A DNA stretch of 64,000 nucleotides from positions 310,001 to 374,000 of the forward strand of contig NZ_JTJW01000008.1 in the NCBI RefSeq assembly GCF_000805385.1, given 5' to 3'. Both the position numbers and the translations under genes were made by a program. Positions 17,656 to 25,914 of this stretch are shown here, piece after piece (within the stretch, counting starts at the first letter, position 1; the number at the start of each line of letters is the position of its first letter). Source of the DNA: Mycolicibacterium setense. Its GTDB lineage: Bacteria > Actinomycetota > Actinomycetes > Mycobacteriales > Mycobacteriaceae. The notes beneath the pieces were generated by a model. That model saw only the letters and a list, made by a program, of their open reading frames with translations, was not told where the DNA came from and ran no database searches.

Positions 17656-18168
17656 TTATCCCACGCCCCGGTTCAGCCACGACACCTCGGCGCCGTCACC
17701 GCCGTTGCGGTATGGCTCGAGAGACTCGTCCCATGCGGTCCCCAGCACGGTGTCGAGTTCAGCTGCCAGCATGTCGGCGCCGCCGGCCATCAGAGAGCGC
17801 AGTCGCATCTCGCCGACCATCACATCGCCGTTGGCACTCATCGCACCACTCCACAGACCAAGCTGAGGGGTGTGGCACCAGCGGTGTCCGTCCACACCCG
17901 CGCTCGGGTCCTCGGTCACCTCGAAGCGCAGCACTGACCAGGAGCGCAGGGCATTGGCCAACTGCGCCCCGGTGCCGACGGGCCCAACCCAGTTGGTCAC
18001 CGCGCGCAACTGGCCGGGCATGGCCGGTTGCGGTGTCCACTTCAGGTTCGCCCGCGCCGACAGGGTCGACGACAACGCCCACTCAACATGCGGGCATACC
18101 GCCGCGGGTGAGGCATGGACATACACCACGCCCGTCGCCGCGTCGGCGAACTGGTTCGACGCACGCAT
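17656..18168 (-). CDS. DUF3145-like conserved actinobacterial protein
   Basis: A 170-residue protein starting MRASNQFADAATGVVYVHAS, with conserved-looking aromatic segments (HVEWALSS, NWVGPVGTGAQLANALRSW, TAWDESLEPYRNGGD). I take it for the DUF3145 family at the position of Rv2256c. The ATG at 18168 follows a clear AAGGAGA site, ruling out the 21 extra upstream codons. It has no signal peptide or membrane segment. Function is unknown. Confidence 0.78.
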   Translation of the reverse strand: MRASNQFADAATGVVYVHASPAAVCPHVEWALSSTLSARANLKWTPQPAMPGQLRAVTNWVGPVGTGAQLANALRSWSVLRFEVTEDPSAGVDGHRWCHTPQLGLWSGAMSANGDVMVGEMRLRSLMAGGADMLAAELDTVLGTAWDESLEPYRNGGDGAEVSWLNRGVG

Positions 18169-18283
18169 TTGCTTCTCCTTCGGATCACGAGGGACGTCTT
18201 CCCCAACGGCCTGGTGATTCCGATCGAGCATGCAGTTGTGTGTGCCGCGCGTGTCTATTGTGCCTTGTGAGGCGTGTGTTGCG

Positions 18284-19105
18284 CTAGTGTGTCCCGTTTT
18301 CTCTCAGGACTCCGTCAGATACCGCGGGCCACAGCGGGTACGTCCAGTCCCCGAAGTCGCGGTCGGTGAGCACCACCAACGCCAGGTCAGCGACCGGATC
18401 GACCCACACGAATGTCCCCGACTGGCCGAAATGACCGAACGTCCGCGGCGAGTTTGCCGAGCCGGTCCAGTGCGGAGTTTTGCCGTCGCGGATCTCGAAC
18501 CCCAGCCCCCAGTCATTGGGCCGTTGCACACCGAACCCCGGCAGCACCCCGTCCAGCCCGGGAAACTGCACCGCGACCGCGTCGTCGTGCAGTTGCTGTG
18601 ACACCAGCGCCGGTCGCAACAACTCCCTGGCGAAGAAGCCCAGGTCGGCAACGGTGGCCACACCGCCGTACCCGGCAGCCTCCGCTCCGCCCAACAACGT
18701 CGACGCGGACATCTGCAGCGGCTCGAACACCGCCTCGGTCAGGTAGGCGCCGAACTCGATGCCGGCCGCGTCCTCGATCGCGCGGGCCAGCAGTTCGAAC
18801 CCGTAATTCGAATAGATGCGACGCTGCCCAGGACGGGCCAGCACCTCGGCCGACCGCATGGATACACCCGACGCGTGCGCCAGCAGATGGCGGATCGTCG
18901 AACCGGGCGGTCCGGCCGGCGCGTCCAGCTCGACGGCGCCCTCCTCGATCGCGATCTGCGCGGCCCGCGCCACGAGCGGTTTGGTCACCGATGCCAGGGT
19001 GAACGGTTTGCTCGTATCGCCATGGCTGGCCAACACCCCGGAGGGGCCGACGACGGCAGCAGCGACCGAGTCGACCGGCCAGGTGTCGAGAACGTCGAGA
19101 ACCAT
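18284..19105 (-). CDS. Serine hydrolase, beta-lactamase/class C-like
   Basis: A 273-residue member of the beta-lactamase-related family (Rv2257c-like). The nucleophile Ser and Lys are in SVTK near residue 41 and a YSN motif follows at IYSNYGF. A later HTG-like third motif is represented by HFGQSG. The protein lacks a signal peptide, so it is probably a cytosolic esterase or peptidase rather than a resistance enzyme. It lies 56 bases after the TPR-like gene on the same strand. Confidence 0.83.
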   Translation of the reverse strand: MVLDVLDTWPVDSVAAAVVGPSGVLASHGDTSKPFTLASVTKPLVARAAQIAIEEGAVELDAPAGPPGSTIRHLLAHASGVSMRSAEVLARPGQRRIYSNYGFELLARAIEDAAGIEFGAYLTEAVFEPLQMSASTLLGGAEAAGYGGVATVADLGFFARELLRPALVSQQLHDDAVAVQFPGLDGVLPGFGVQRPNDWGLGFEIRDGKTPHWTGSANSPRTFGHFGQSGTFVWVDPVADLALVVLTDRDFGDWTYPLWPAVSDGVLRENGTH

Positions 19106-19161
19106 CAGGACCGTCTGTTCTTCGCGCTGTTCTTCGCGCCAGCTCTGATCACCCGCAAAAT

Positions 19162-20046
19162 CTATCCGGTCCGCCCCACACCCCGGGAAAGCAATTCCTC
19201 GACCATGCCCGCAGCCACGGCATCCACATCGGAGACCAGGCGGCGCAAACCGACCACCCGGCGGACCAAATCCTGAGGATCGGCGGCATTGACCACTGAC
19301 AACCGATGCACGTCGCAGAGAGCGCGGTACGCCGACTGCGTCGATTCCGGTTCGGTAGCGTCACACCACCGTTGCATCGATTCCGTCCACGACTCGACAC
19401 GGTTGTCGGCGTGCTGTCGATGCGCCAGGCTCAACGCCCGTCGGTACACGTCAGCCGCCCATTCCATCGGCACCGGCTCGCCGAGCACCGGCAACAGCAC
19501 CTGATCGAGGGCCTGGTAGCCGGCGGCCTCGCCCGCGCCAGCATCGGCCATGCCGGTGAGCGCCCGCGCCAGTGTGGCCAGGGCAGGATCATCCAGGTTC
19601 TTCGCGATGGCGACCAATTGTGTTGTCGCGGCGCTGAATTGATCGCGTTCGCCGGCGTCGGCCGCCGTCACCGCGATCAGGTAGGCCAAATAGCCGTGTG
19701 CGGCGGTCTCCGGCACGCCGTCGAGCAGTATCCGCGCTCGCTGTGCCCAGCTGCGCGCCAGCGCCAGATGCCCTCGGGCCAGCCAGGCCAAGCCGAGTTC
19801 GGCAGCCTTCATCGCCGCCTGCACCGGGTCCGTGCGCAGCAGGCGGGTGTGCACGCGTTCGTTGATCCGTACGGATTCGCGGCCGTGCCCCTGACGCCAG
19901 GCCGCCGAGGCGAATACGGCGAGATCATCGGTGTCGAGGGTCTGCAGTCCATCGACCCGGCTGAAGGATTCGTAGCTGGTGTGCCAGTCGTTTCGCCGGT
20001 ACGCCGTACGGGCTACCACCAGCAGTTCAGTTCGATCATCGGCCAC
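19162..20046 (-). CDS. TPR-like helical repeat protein, unknown function
   Basis: A 294-residue, strongly alpha-helical, Ala- and Arg-rich protein. Helix pairs such as AELGLAWLARGHLALARSWA (about residues 84-103) look like degenerate tetratricopeptide repeats. The GTG start at 20046 faces the mscR promoter 100 bases away. Similar repeat regions occur in front of LuxR-type DNA-binding domains, but no such domain is present here. I do not recognise the family more precisely; it sits where M. tuberculosis has the unrelated Rv2258c. Confidence 0.65.
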   Translation of the reverse strand: MADDRTELLVVARTAYRRNDWHTSYESFSRVDGLQTLDTDDLAVFASAAWRQGHGRESVRINERVHTRLLRTDPVQAAMKAAELGLAWLARGHLALARSWAQRARILLDGVPETAAHGYLAYLIAVTAADAGERDQFSAATTQLVAIAKNLDDPALATLARALTGMADAGAGEAAGYQALDQVLLPVLGEPVPMEWAADVYRRALSLAHRQHADNRVESWTESMQRWCDATEPESTQSAYRALCDVHRLSVVNAADPQDLVRRVVGLRRLVSDVDAVAAGMVEELLSRGVGRTG

Positions 20047-20111
20047 AACCCACGGTAACGCGACAGTGCGCAGCCGGGCCGGATTCTCGGACGACCAGAT
20101 GGCGCCACTAA

Positions 20112-20146
20112 TTGGACACCTGTCCGGTTTGCATTAAGTTATAGGC
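20112..20146 (+). promoter_or_regulatory. Leaderless promoter of mscR
   Basis: A -35 hexamer TTGGAC (20112-20117) and a -10 hexamer TAAGTT (20135-20140) are separated by 17 bases, and the ATG at 20147 follows the -10 by six bases. That places the transcription start on the A of the ATG, and no ribosome site is present. The dyad GGACACCTGTCC overlaps the -35 and could be an operator. Confidence 0.6.
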
Positions 20147-21238
20147 ATGCCTCAGACAGTGCGTGGTGTGATCTCCCGGAGTAAGAAGCAGCCCGTCGAG
20201 TTGGTCGACATCGTCATTCCCGATCCGGGTCCCGGTGAGGTGGTGGTCGACATCATCGCCTGCGGGGTGTGCCACACCGACCTGACCTACCGCGAAGGCG
20301 GCATCAACGACGAATACCCGTTCCTGCTGGGCCACGAGGCCGCGGGCACCGTGGAGGCCGTCGGCAACGGCGTCACCAACGTCGAGCCCGGCGACTTCGT
20401 CATCTTGAACTGGCGCGCGGTGTGCGGACAGTGCCGCGCCTGCAAGCGTGGGCGCCCGCATCTGTGCTTCGACACCCACAACGCGGCCCAGAAGATGACC
20501 CTGACCGACGGCACCGAGTTGACCCCGGCCCTGGGCATCGGCGCCTTCGCCGACAAGACCCTGGTCCACGAAGGTCAGTGCACCAAGGTCGATTCCGCGG
20601 CCGACCCGGCGGTGGCCGGGCTGCTGGGCTGCGGGGTGATGGCCGGCATCGGGGCGGCGATCAACACCGGTGCGGTCACCCGCGACGACACCGTTGCGGT
20701 GATCGGCTGCGGCGGCGTCGGGGATGCCGCGATCGCCGGTGCCGCGCTGGTCGGTGCCAAGAAGATCATCGCCGTCGACACCGACAACACGAAGCTGAAC
20801 TGGGCCCGCGACTTCGGCGCGACCCACACCATCAACGCCCGCGAACTCGACCCCGTCGAGACCATCCAGGACCTGACCGACGGCTTCGGCGCCGACGTGG
20901 TGATCGACGCGGTCGGACGCCCCGAGACCTGGAAACAGGCGTTCTATGCGCGCGATCTGGCCGGCACCGTGGTGCTCGTCGGTGTGCCCACGCCTGACAT
21001 GACCCTGGAGATGCCGCTGGTCGACTTCTTCTCCCGCGGTGGGTCTTTGAAGTCCTCCTGGTACGGCGACTGCCTGCCCGAGCGTGACTTCCCCACCCTG
21101 ATCTCCCTGTACCTGCAGGGCCGGCTGCCGCTGGAGAAGTTCGTCTCCGAGCGCATCGGCCTGGACGCGATCGAGGACGCGTTCCACAAGATGCATGCCG
21201 GTGAGGTGCTGCGATCCGTGGTGGTGTTGAAGAAATGA
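20147..21238 (+). CDS. mscR: S-nitrosomycothiol reductase / mycothiol-dependent formaldehyde dehydrogenase
   Basis: A 363-residue zinc-dependent medium-chain dehydrogenase. Catalytic zinc ligands Cys42 (CGVCHTD) and His63 (LGHEAAG) and the structural zinc quartet Cys93, Cys96, Cys99 and Cys107 are all present, as is the NAD loop GCGGVGDAA. In actinobacteria this enzyme reduces S-nitrosomycothiol and oxidises S-hydroxymethylmycothiol. It corresponds by order and features to Rv2259. Its stop overlaps the next start (ATGA), coupling it to the hydrolase. Confidence 0.92.
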   Translation: MPQTVRGVISRSKKQPVELVDIVIPDPGPGEVVVDIIACGVCHTDLTYREGGINDEYPFLLGHEAAGTVEAVGNGVTNVEPGDFVILNWRAVCGQCRACKRGRPHLCFDTHNAAQKMTLTDGTELTPALGIGAFADKTLVHEGQCTKVDSAADPAVAGLLGCGVMAGIGAAINTGAVTRDDTVAVIGCGGVGDAAIAGAALVGAKKIIAVDTDNTKLNWARDFGATHTINARELDPVETIQDLTDGFGADVVIDAVGRPETWKQAFYARDLAGTVVLVGVPTPDMTLEMPLVDFFSRGGSLKSSWYGDCLPERDFPTLISLYLQGRLPLEKFVSERIGLDAIEDAFHKMHAGEVLRSVVVLKK

Positions 21239-21876
21239 GCGGACAGCGCGGCATCACCCGTGTAGTTACCAGCGGCACCTTCGAACTCGACGGCGGCAGC
21301 TGGGACGTGGACAACAACATCTGGATCGTCGGGGATGACCCGAAAAGTGGGGACGTCGTGGTGTTCGACGCCGCCCACACCGCTGCCCCGATCATCGAGG
21401 CGGTGGGCGGGCGCAACGTGGTCGCGGTGGTCTGCACCCACGGCCACAACGACCACATCACCGTCGCCCCCGAACTCGCCAAGGCCCTGGACGCACCGGT
21501 GCTGCTGCACCCGGCCGACGAGATGCTGTGGCGGGTGGTCCACCCGGACAACGACTTCCACACCGTCGAAGACGGCCAGGTGCTGCGGGCCGGTGGCATC
21601 GAGTTGCACGCGCTGCACACCCCCGGCCACTCCCCCGGATCGGTCTGCTGGTCCGTCCCCGAACTCAACGCCGTCATCTCCGGCGACACCCTGTTCCAGG
21701 GCGGCCCCGGAGCCACCGGCCGGTCATTCTCGGACTTCCCGACGATCCTGGACTCGATCTCCAAGCGGCTGGGCCTGCTACCCGGTGAGACGGTGGTCTA
21801 TACCGGCCACGGTGACACCACCACCATCGGTGACGAGATTGTGCATTACGACGAGTGGGTGGCGCGCGGGCACTGA
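21235..21876 (+). CDS. Metallo-beta-lactamase-fold hydrolase (mscR partner)
   Basis: A 213-residue MBL-fold protein with the metal motif THGHNDH at residues 68-74, HTPGHSPGS further on and YTGHGD near the end, as in glyoxalase II-like thioesterases. Translationally coupled to mscR by a 4-base overlap, it probably hydrolyses a mycothiol thioester such as S-formylmycothiol, the product of formaldehyde oxidation. That role is inference from the partnership; the fold and metal ligands are visible. Confidence 0.9.
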   Translation: MSGQRGITRVVTSGTFELDGGSWDVDNNIWIVGDDPKSGDVVVFDAAHTAAPIIEAVGGRNVVAVVCTHGHNDHITVAPELAKALDAPVLLHPADEMLWRVVHPDNDFHTVEDGQVLRAGGIELHALHTPGHSPGSVCWSVPELNAVISGDTLFQGGPGATGRSFSDFPTILDSISKRLGLLPGETVVYTGHGDTTTIGDEIVHYDEWVARGH

Positions 21877-21964
21877 CGATGAGCCGCGAGGAAAGAGCGG
21901 CGAAACGGAAGTGCCCAAGGACTGCCTTGATGTATCCACCTGCCATGGGTGAGCGTTATGGTGA

Positions 21965-22537
21965 TCACTGGCCGCCAGGCCCGTAGACGGCCACGATGAT
22001 CATGCGGTCGAGACTGTTTTCTGACCACACGCCGATCTGGGTGTTGGCGCAGTTGGTCATGATGGCGAGGTAGGCCGGGTTCGATTGCCATTGACTGATG
22101 ATGTCGATGCCGTTGGCTGCCAAGGCTGAATTTGCCATGGAGGCAGGGTTGATGGACACCGTCTCGGCGACCTCCCCCTGGTACCCAGCCGCCACCGTAC
22201 GGTCTTGTGGGGTGCTGCCGTCTGAGCCGGCGTCGCCGTGGAGGGCCGGGTTGTTCAGTAGGTCGAGGGTGTGCCATTGTGCGGCCTGGCGCAACTGTGG
22301 GTTGACCCGCAACTCTGTCGGACAACCCGAAAGTTGCTGCAGTGCATAGATATGGGCCACCACACCGTTGTTCATGCGGAAGTTGTCGGCGTACGCGACC
22401 GGAGCGATCGCCGCCGCCGGCATCGTCAAGGTCATCACGGCCATCAGACGGATGACAAGTGCAGGTGGATACGAGCCCCATCCTGCCCAACCGGTGCCGG
22501 TGCGACCCGAGCTCAGCGGTGCGTTGGTGATCTCCAT
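21965..22537 (-). CDS. Secreted CAP (SCP/PR-1) domain protein
   Basis: A 190-residue protein with a long N-terminal region, a hydrophobic stretch (ALVIRLMAVMTLTMPAAAIA) and a cleavage-like AYA, followed by a CAP domain of ~130 residues (NPQLRQAAQWHTLDLLNN, then HGDAGSDGSTPQDR). The CAP family is extracellular and often binds lipids or acts on the wall. The ATG follows an AAGGGGG site. It opens an accessory-looking group with the DUF305 and LVIVD genes. Confidence 0.8.
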   Translation of the reverse strand: MEITNAPLSSGRTGTGWAGWGSYPPALVIRLMAVMTLTMPAAAIAPVAYADNFRMNNGVVAHIYALQQLSGCPTELRVNPQLRQAAQWHTLDLLNNPALHGDAGSDGSTPQDRTVAAGYQGEVAETVSINPASMANSALAANGIDIISQWQSNPAYLAIMTNCANTQIGVWSENSLDRMIIVAVYGPGGQ

Positions 22538-22631
22538 GTCGAGGTCCCCCTTCCTCCGCGGTGGTGCAGTTCATCGCCGCGCCGGTTCGTCGGGTTAGTG
22601 ATGATCATCGGCACTGCTGGACGTGATTGAG

Positions 22632-23309
22632 TCATGGATAGGTCAGTGGTGATGCGTTGATTCGCGACATGATCGATGTCATGAGAGCGCACTCTTCGCC
22701 TTGGTCGCGCGCCATCGCTAGCGCTGCTTGCCGGACGAACCGTGTCGTCGTGTGATTGAACGCGTACATCGCCATGTCGATGCCGCCCTGGTGGTGGCGG
22801 AACATCAACTGAAGGAACAGGATCTCGTTGTCTGGCCCCTTCAAACGCTGCAATCGAACGAGGTCGGCCTGCGAGGCCATCCCGGGCATGAGCATCACGT
22901 CGGACTGCATGCCCGGCATCGCCATCGTCTGCGCGTGCCCGCCGTGGCGGGAGGCACTGTCGCTGTCTCCGCCTGACGCGCTCATCCAGGCCATCGAATG
23001 GGCGGCGACTGGCGGGGCGTCGGCGGCCTGCAACCAACCGGCCAACTGGCCGATTTCGTAGATCTGTTTGGTCCGGATCTGATCGGCGAGCGCTCGTACG
23101 TCGTGATCGACGGCGGGGTCGAGCATGTCGGCCAGCGTCACCGCTTGTTGGTGATGCACGGACATGTCTTGGGCGAAGCCGATATCGACTGGCGAGAGCA
23201 TGGGTTTGGTTGCGGGAGCGCTGTTGTGGTGCATCACGACGATTGCGACGACGGTGGGGATGACCAGCAGCACACCGATCCTGGTGACGAGCCAGCGGGT
23301 GCGGCTCAT
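22632..23309 (-). CDS. DUF305 family protein, membrane-anchored
   Basis: A 225-residue protein with an N-terminal membrane anchor (IGVLLVIPTVVAIVVMHH) and a DUF305 domain. Two His-pair motifs (MSVHHQQA and FRHHQGG) and a Met-rich central loop are the family hallmark and suggest metal, often copper, contact. Start at 23309 is fixed by the ATGA overlap with the upstream LVIVD gene; 34 upstream codons are excluded. It is the second gene of that operon. Confidence 0.85.
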   Translation of the reverse strand: MSRTRWLVTRIGVLLVIPTVVAIVVMHHNSAPATKPMLSPVDIGFAQDMSVHHQQAVTLADMLDPAVDHDVRALADQIRTKQIYEIGQLAGWLQAADAPPVAAHSMAWMSASGGDSDSASRHGGHAQTMAMPGMQSDVMLMPGMASQADLVRLQRLKGPDNEILFLQLMFRHHQGGIDMAMYAFNHTTTRFVRQAALAMARDQGEECALMTSIMSRINASPLTYP

Positions 23310-24919
23310 GTGGGCGGATAGATCGACGGGTCCAGGCGTAGCACCTGAAATCCGTTGTCGGAGCAGGTGACGTAGAGCAGGTTGCCGCGGAATTCCGGTG
23401 GTGACATGCACCAGTCTGCGGTCAGGTCGGCTCCGCCGCGGAACCGTCGACCGTCAATCTGGGCGTCGGGACCCTGGATGTCCCCATCGAGGATCGCTCG
23501 CGCGACGGGAAAGAGTGCCGAGAGGATGGGCTGGGCCCCTGCCAGGCGGGTGAATGCGATGTGGGTGGAGTTGGTGAGATCGGCCTCGCGCCCTACTGCG
23601 GCGGGTGGGTTGTAGTACGCAATCTCGGGAATATCGTCGGGGTTGCGCACGTCGAAGACCCGGACGCCGGACTGTTGCCAACCACAGGCCAGGGCCTGCG
23701 GGTCATCGCGCCTGTCGACCGAGCAGTAGTGCGGATCGTAGGAAAAGAATCCGTTGTTGGAGGCGCTGGTGAATGCGCGATCCTGATGCGTGGGCAGGTC
23801 AATTTCCAGTTTGATGTTGTTGCGCAACGTCAAGTTGGACAAGTCGGAAGCGTCGAAGAGTCGCACCCCACCCGATCCCGCCTCCTGCACGTTGAACAGG
23901 TGCGGCACACCGTGGTAGGTGACATAGATGCTGTGCTGGTTGGCCAGCCCGTCAGCCCAGTGCACGTCACTGCGCATGGGGAGCAGCTGGTGCATCGTTC
24001 CCGCAGCCGCCCGATCCTGCACAGCGGTGGAGTCGAGCACGTTGATGCCGTTGATGGTCGACATGAACAACGTGTCGCCGTCCGGGGTGAAATCCACGCC
24101 ATGGGCTGCAAACCCGGCCGGCGCGCTCCACACCACATTGGGACTACTTGGGTCACTCACATCGACGGCGCTGGCCCACAATTGCCCGGTGGCCCAGTAC
24201 GTGTTGCCGTCGGGGGAGAAATTGCCCTCGTGGGTGAGCATCGGAATCCGCATCCCGGGGAGTGATCCCCGTTCGGTGTTGAGCAACCGGGGATGGGCGC
24301 AATCACCGGCGATGTCATAGAGCGCGATGTAGCCGACACCGAGGCCGAAACCGGCGCCGGTTCCCGCGAGCAAGCCCCGCCCAGCGTGAACCTTCAACGA
24401 CTCCCAGGTGCCGTCGAACATCGCTGCATCGTTGAGGATCGCCGTCAGCTTCGGATGGGCCGGGTCGGAGACGTCAATGACCCGCACCCCAAGTCCGTTG
24501 TTCCTCGTAGAGGCGATGTAGGCACAGTTCTTGTAGGAGGCGCTGACGAAACTTGCGCCCTGGCCCTGTAATTGGCCCACCAGGTCGATGTTGCAGTTGT
24601 AGCCCTGTGTGCTGCGCCCGGATCGCCGATCCTCCGTGGTGACCTCGCCCTGCAGCCCGGTTTCGATCCGATCGTTCGGGCGGCATGTCGCCGGAGCCAC
24701 GGCCGTCGGCCACACATCGGTGGCCATGTTGAAACCGGGGGGCACGTCGGCCGACGCCGGCCCAGCACCGGACAGCAACATCACCGTCACCATCACCCAC
24801 ACGAACAGCCGGTAGTCCCGCGGATCCAGGCAGCCGGATGTCGGTGCCGTTCTGCTCCCATGCGCGCGGCCGGCGACTGTGTCGCGGTTACCCCACCGCC
24901 GACCGACTCTGGCAAACAC
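23306..24919 (-). CDS. Secreted LVIVD-repeat beta-propeller-like protein
   Basis: About 537 residues with an export signal (RLFVWVMVTVMLLSGAGPAS, cleaved near ADA/ADV) and LVIVD-type repeats such as VRVIDVSDPAHPKL, VRLFDASDLSNLTL and VRVFDVRNPDDIPE. Such repeats build extracellular propellers of unknown ligand. The start is uncertain: the frame is open to 25012 but would cross the divergent regulator and operator; GTG at 24919 is eight bases after a TAAAGT element and is preferred, ATG at 24793 is possible. Coupled by ATGA to the DUF305 gene. Confidence 0.8.
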   Translation of the reverse strand: MFARVGRRWGNRDTVAGRAHGSRTAPTSGCLDPRDYRLFVWVMVTVMLLSGAGPASADVPPGFNMATDVWPTAVAPATCRPNDRIETGLQGEVTTEDRRSGRSTQGYNCNIDLVGQLQGQGASFVSASYKNCAYIASTRNNGLGVRVIDVSDPAHPKLTAILNDAAMFDGTWESLKVHAGRGLLAGTGAGFGLGVGYIALYDIAGDCAHPRLLNTERGSLPGMRIPMLTHEGNFSPDGNTYWATGQLWASAVDVSDPSSPNVVWSAPAGFAAHGVDFTPDGDTLFMSTINGINVLDSTAVQDRAAAGTMHQLLPMRSDVHWADGLANQHSIYVTYHGVPHLFNVQEAGSGGVRLFDASDLSNLTLRNNIKLEIDLPTHQDRAFTSASNNGFFSYDPHYCSVDRRDDPQALACGWQQSGVRVFDVRNPDDIPEIAYYNPPAAVGREADLTNSTHIAFTRLAGAQPILSALFPVARAILDGDIQGPDAQIDGRRFRGGADLTADWCMSPPEFRGNLLYVTCSDNGFQVLRLDPSIYPPT

Positions 24920-24931
24920 GAAAGCGGACTT

Positions 24932-24947
24932 TACTACGTAAGTAGTA
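24932..24947. promoter_or_regulatory. Palindromic operator between LVIVD operon and TetR gene
   Basis: TACTACGTAAGTAGTA is a perfect 6-base inverted repeat around a 4-base spacer. It lies in an A+T-rich divergent region immediately upstream of the likely -10 of the LVIVD gene (TAAAGT, 24933-24928 on the minus strand). A degenerate second half-site, CACTACGAAAATAG, follows at 24952. Position and symmetry point to binding by the adjacent TetR protein, repressing the LVIVD-DUF305 operon and itself. Confidence 0.65.
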
Positions 24948-25002
24948 GATTCACTACGAAAATAGAAAAGGTTGGTGCGCGACGCGTTCGTCGACCGAGG
25001 AG

Positions 25003-25629
25003 TTGTATACACTCCATCCCATCGTTGCCCGACGTCAATATGATCCCGTCCGGCGCCGTCGCGAATTGTGTGACGCCGCCATCGAACTCATCGCCGGCGG
25101 CGGGATTCGCGCACTGACACACCGCGCCGTCGACAAGCAGATTGGCCTCGCCGAGGGCACCACGTCGGGATATTTTCGTACCCGTGATGCCTTACTGCGT
25201 GCGGTCTTCGACCGCGTCGCAGATCGCTACCTGTGCGACATGATCGCCTGGACCGAGGGCACTGGATCGGGGTCCGGGCGCCCGGGCACGCTGGGACTGG
25301 CTCACCTGGTGATGCTCTACGCCGAGGGCTCAGGTGCACTCCTGAACAAGGCACGAGTCGAGTTGACATTCCATGCCGTCAGAGACCCCGACTTGGACGA
25401 GCGGGTCAAGGCGATTGGCTGGGAGTTCTACACCCGAGCCAAAGCGGTCATCGCTGCCGATCCCGCCGCCGCGTCGGACCCGGTGGCGCTTGAACACCAA
25501 ACGTTCGTCACCCTGACGTTCCTCGACGGTGTCTTCAACGGCTTCGCCCGCAACCTGCCCATGTTCGCCGACGCCACCGAACTCAACAGCCGCATCCAAG
25601 GCATCCTGCGCGGCTTCGGAAAGTCCTAG
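25003..25629 (+). CDS. TetR-family transcriptional regulator
   Basis: A 208-residue TetR regulator. The helix-turn-helix is near residues 37-60 (LTHRAVDKQIGLAEGTTSGY), followed by FRTRDALLRAVFDRV. The only in-frame start before this domain is a TTG at 25003, next to a GAGGAG, which is unusually close; no better start exists before an upstream stop at 24946. It is divergent from the LVIVD-DUF305 operon and the palindrome between them is its likely operator. Confidence 0.88.
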   Translation: MYTLHPIVARRQYDPVRRRRELCDAAIELIAGGGIRALTHRAVDKQIGLAEGTTSGYFRTRDALLRAVFDRVADRYLCDMIAWTEGTGSGSGRPGTLGLAHLVMLYAEGSGALLNKARVELTFHAVRDPDLDERVKAIGWEFYTRAKAVIAADPAAASDPVALEHQTFVTLTFLDGVFNGFARNLPMFADATELNSRIQGILRGFGKS

Positions 25630-25914
25630 ATGCTCATGAGAGCGCCCGCCGACCGTGCACGATACTTTGTCGCAGCAATGACGACCTCCTCGCAGGTCAC
25701 GCCGAGCAACCCCAACAACAACCGACCGCTGCCGCTGCGGTCATCCTGGCTGCATGGCATTCCGAAGCGTTTGCATCGACAGGCGATGTGGTCCCGGAGC
25801 CGACGCGCGTGTCACCAACCTCATGGAACACCACACCTAGGGCTTTGCGGGACTTTGCGATCACGTTGAGCCAGTCCCTGTCGCGGGTGGCGTAGTGGGC
25901 CGATAGTCACTGCC

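Noticed and set aside
24920..25012. N-terminal extension of the LVIVD protein across the operator
   Set aside because: It would cross the TetR start and the palindrome and is not signal-peptide-like; a start at or below 24919 is more likely.
25630..25869. A 79-residue frame after the TetR gene
   Set aside because: No ribosome site, no family signal and mixed composition; regarded as non-coding.
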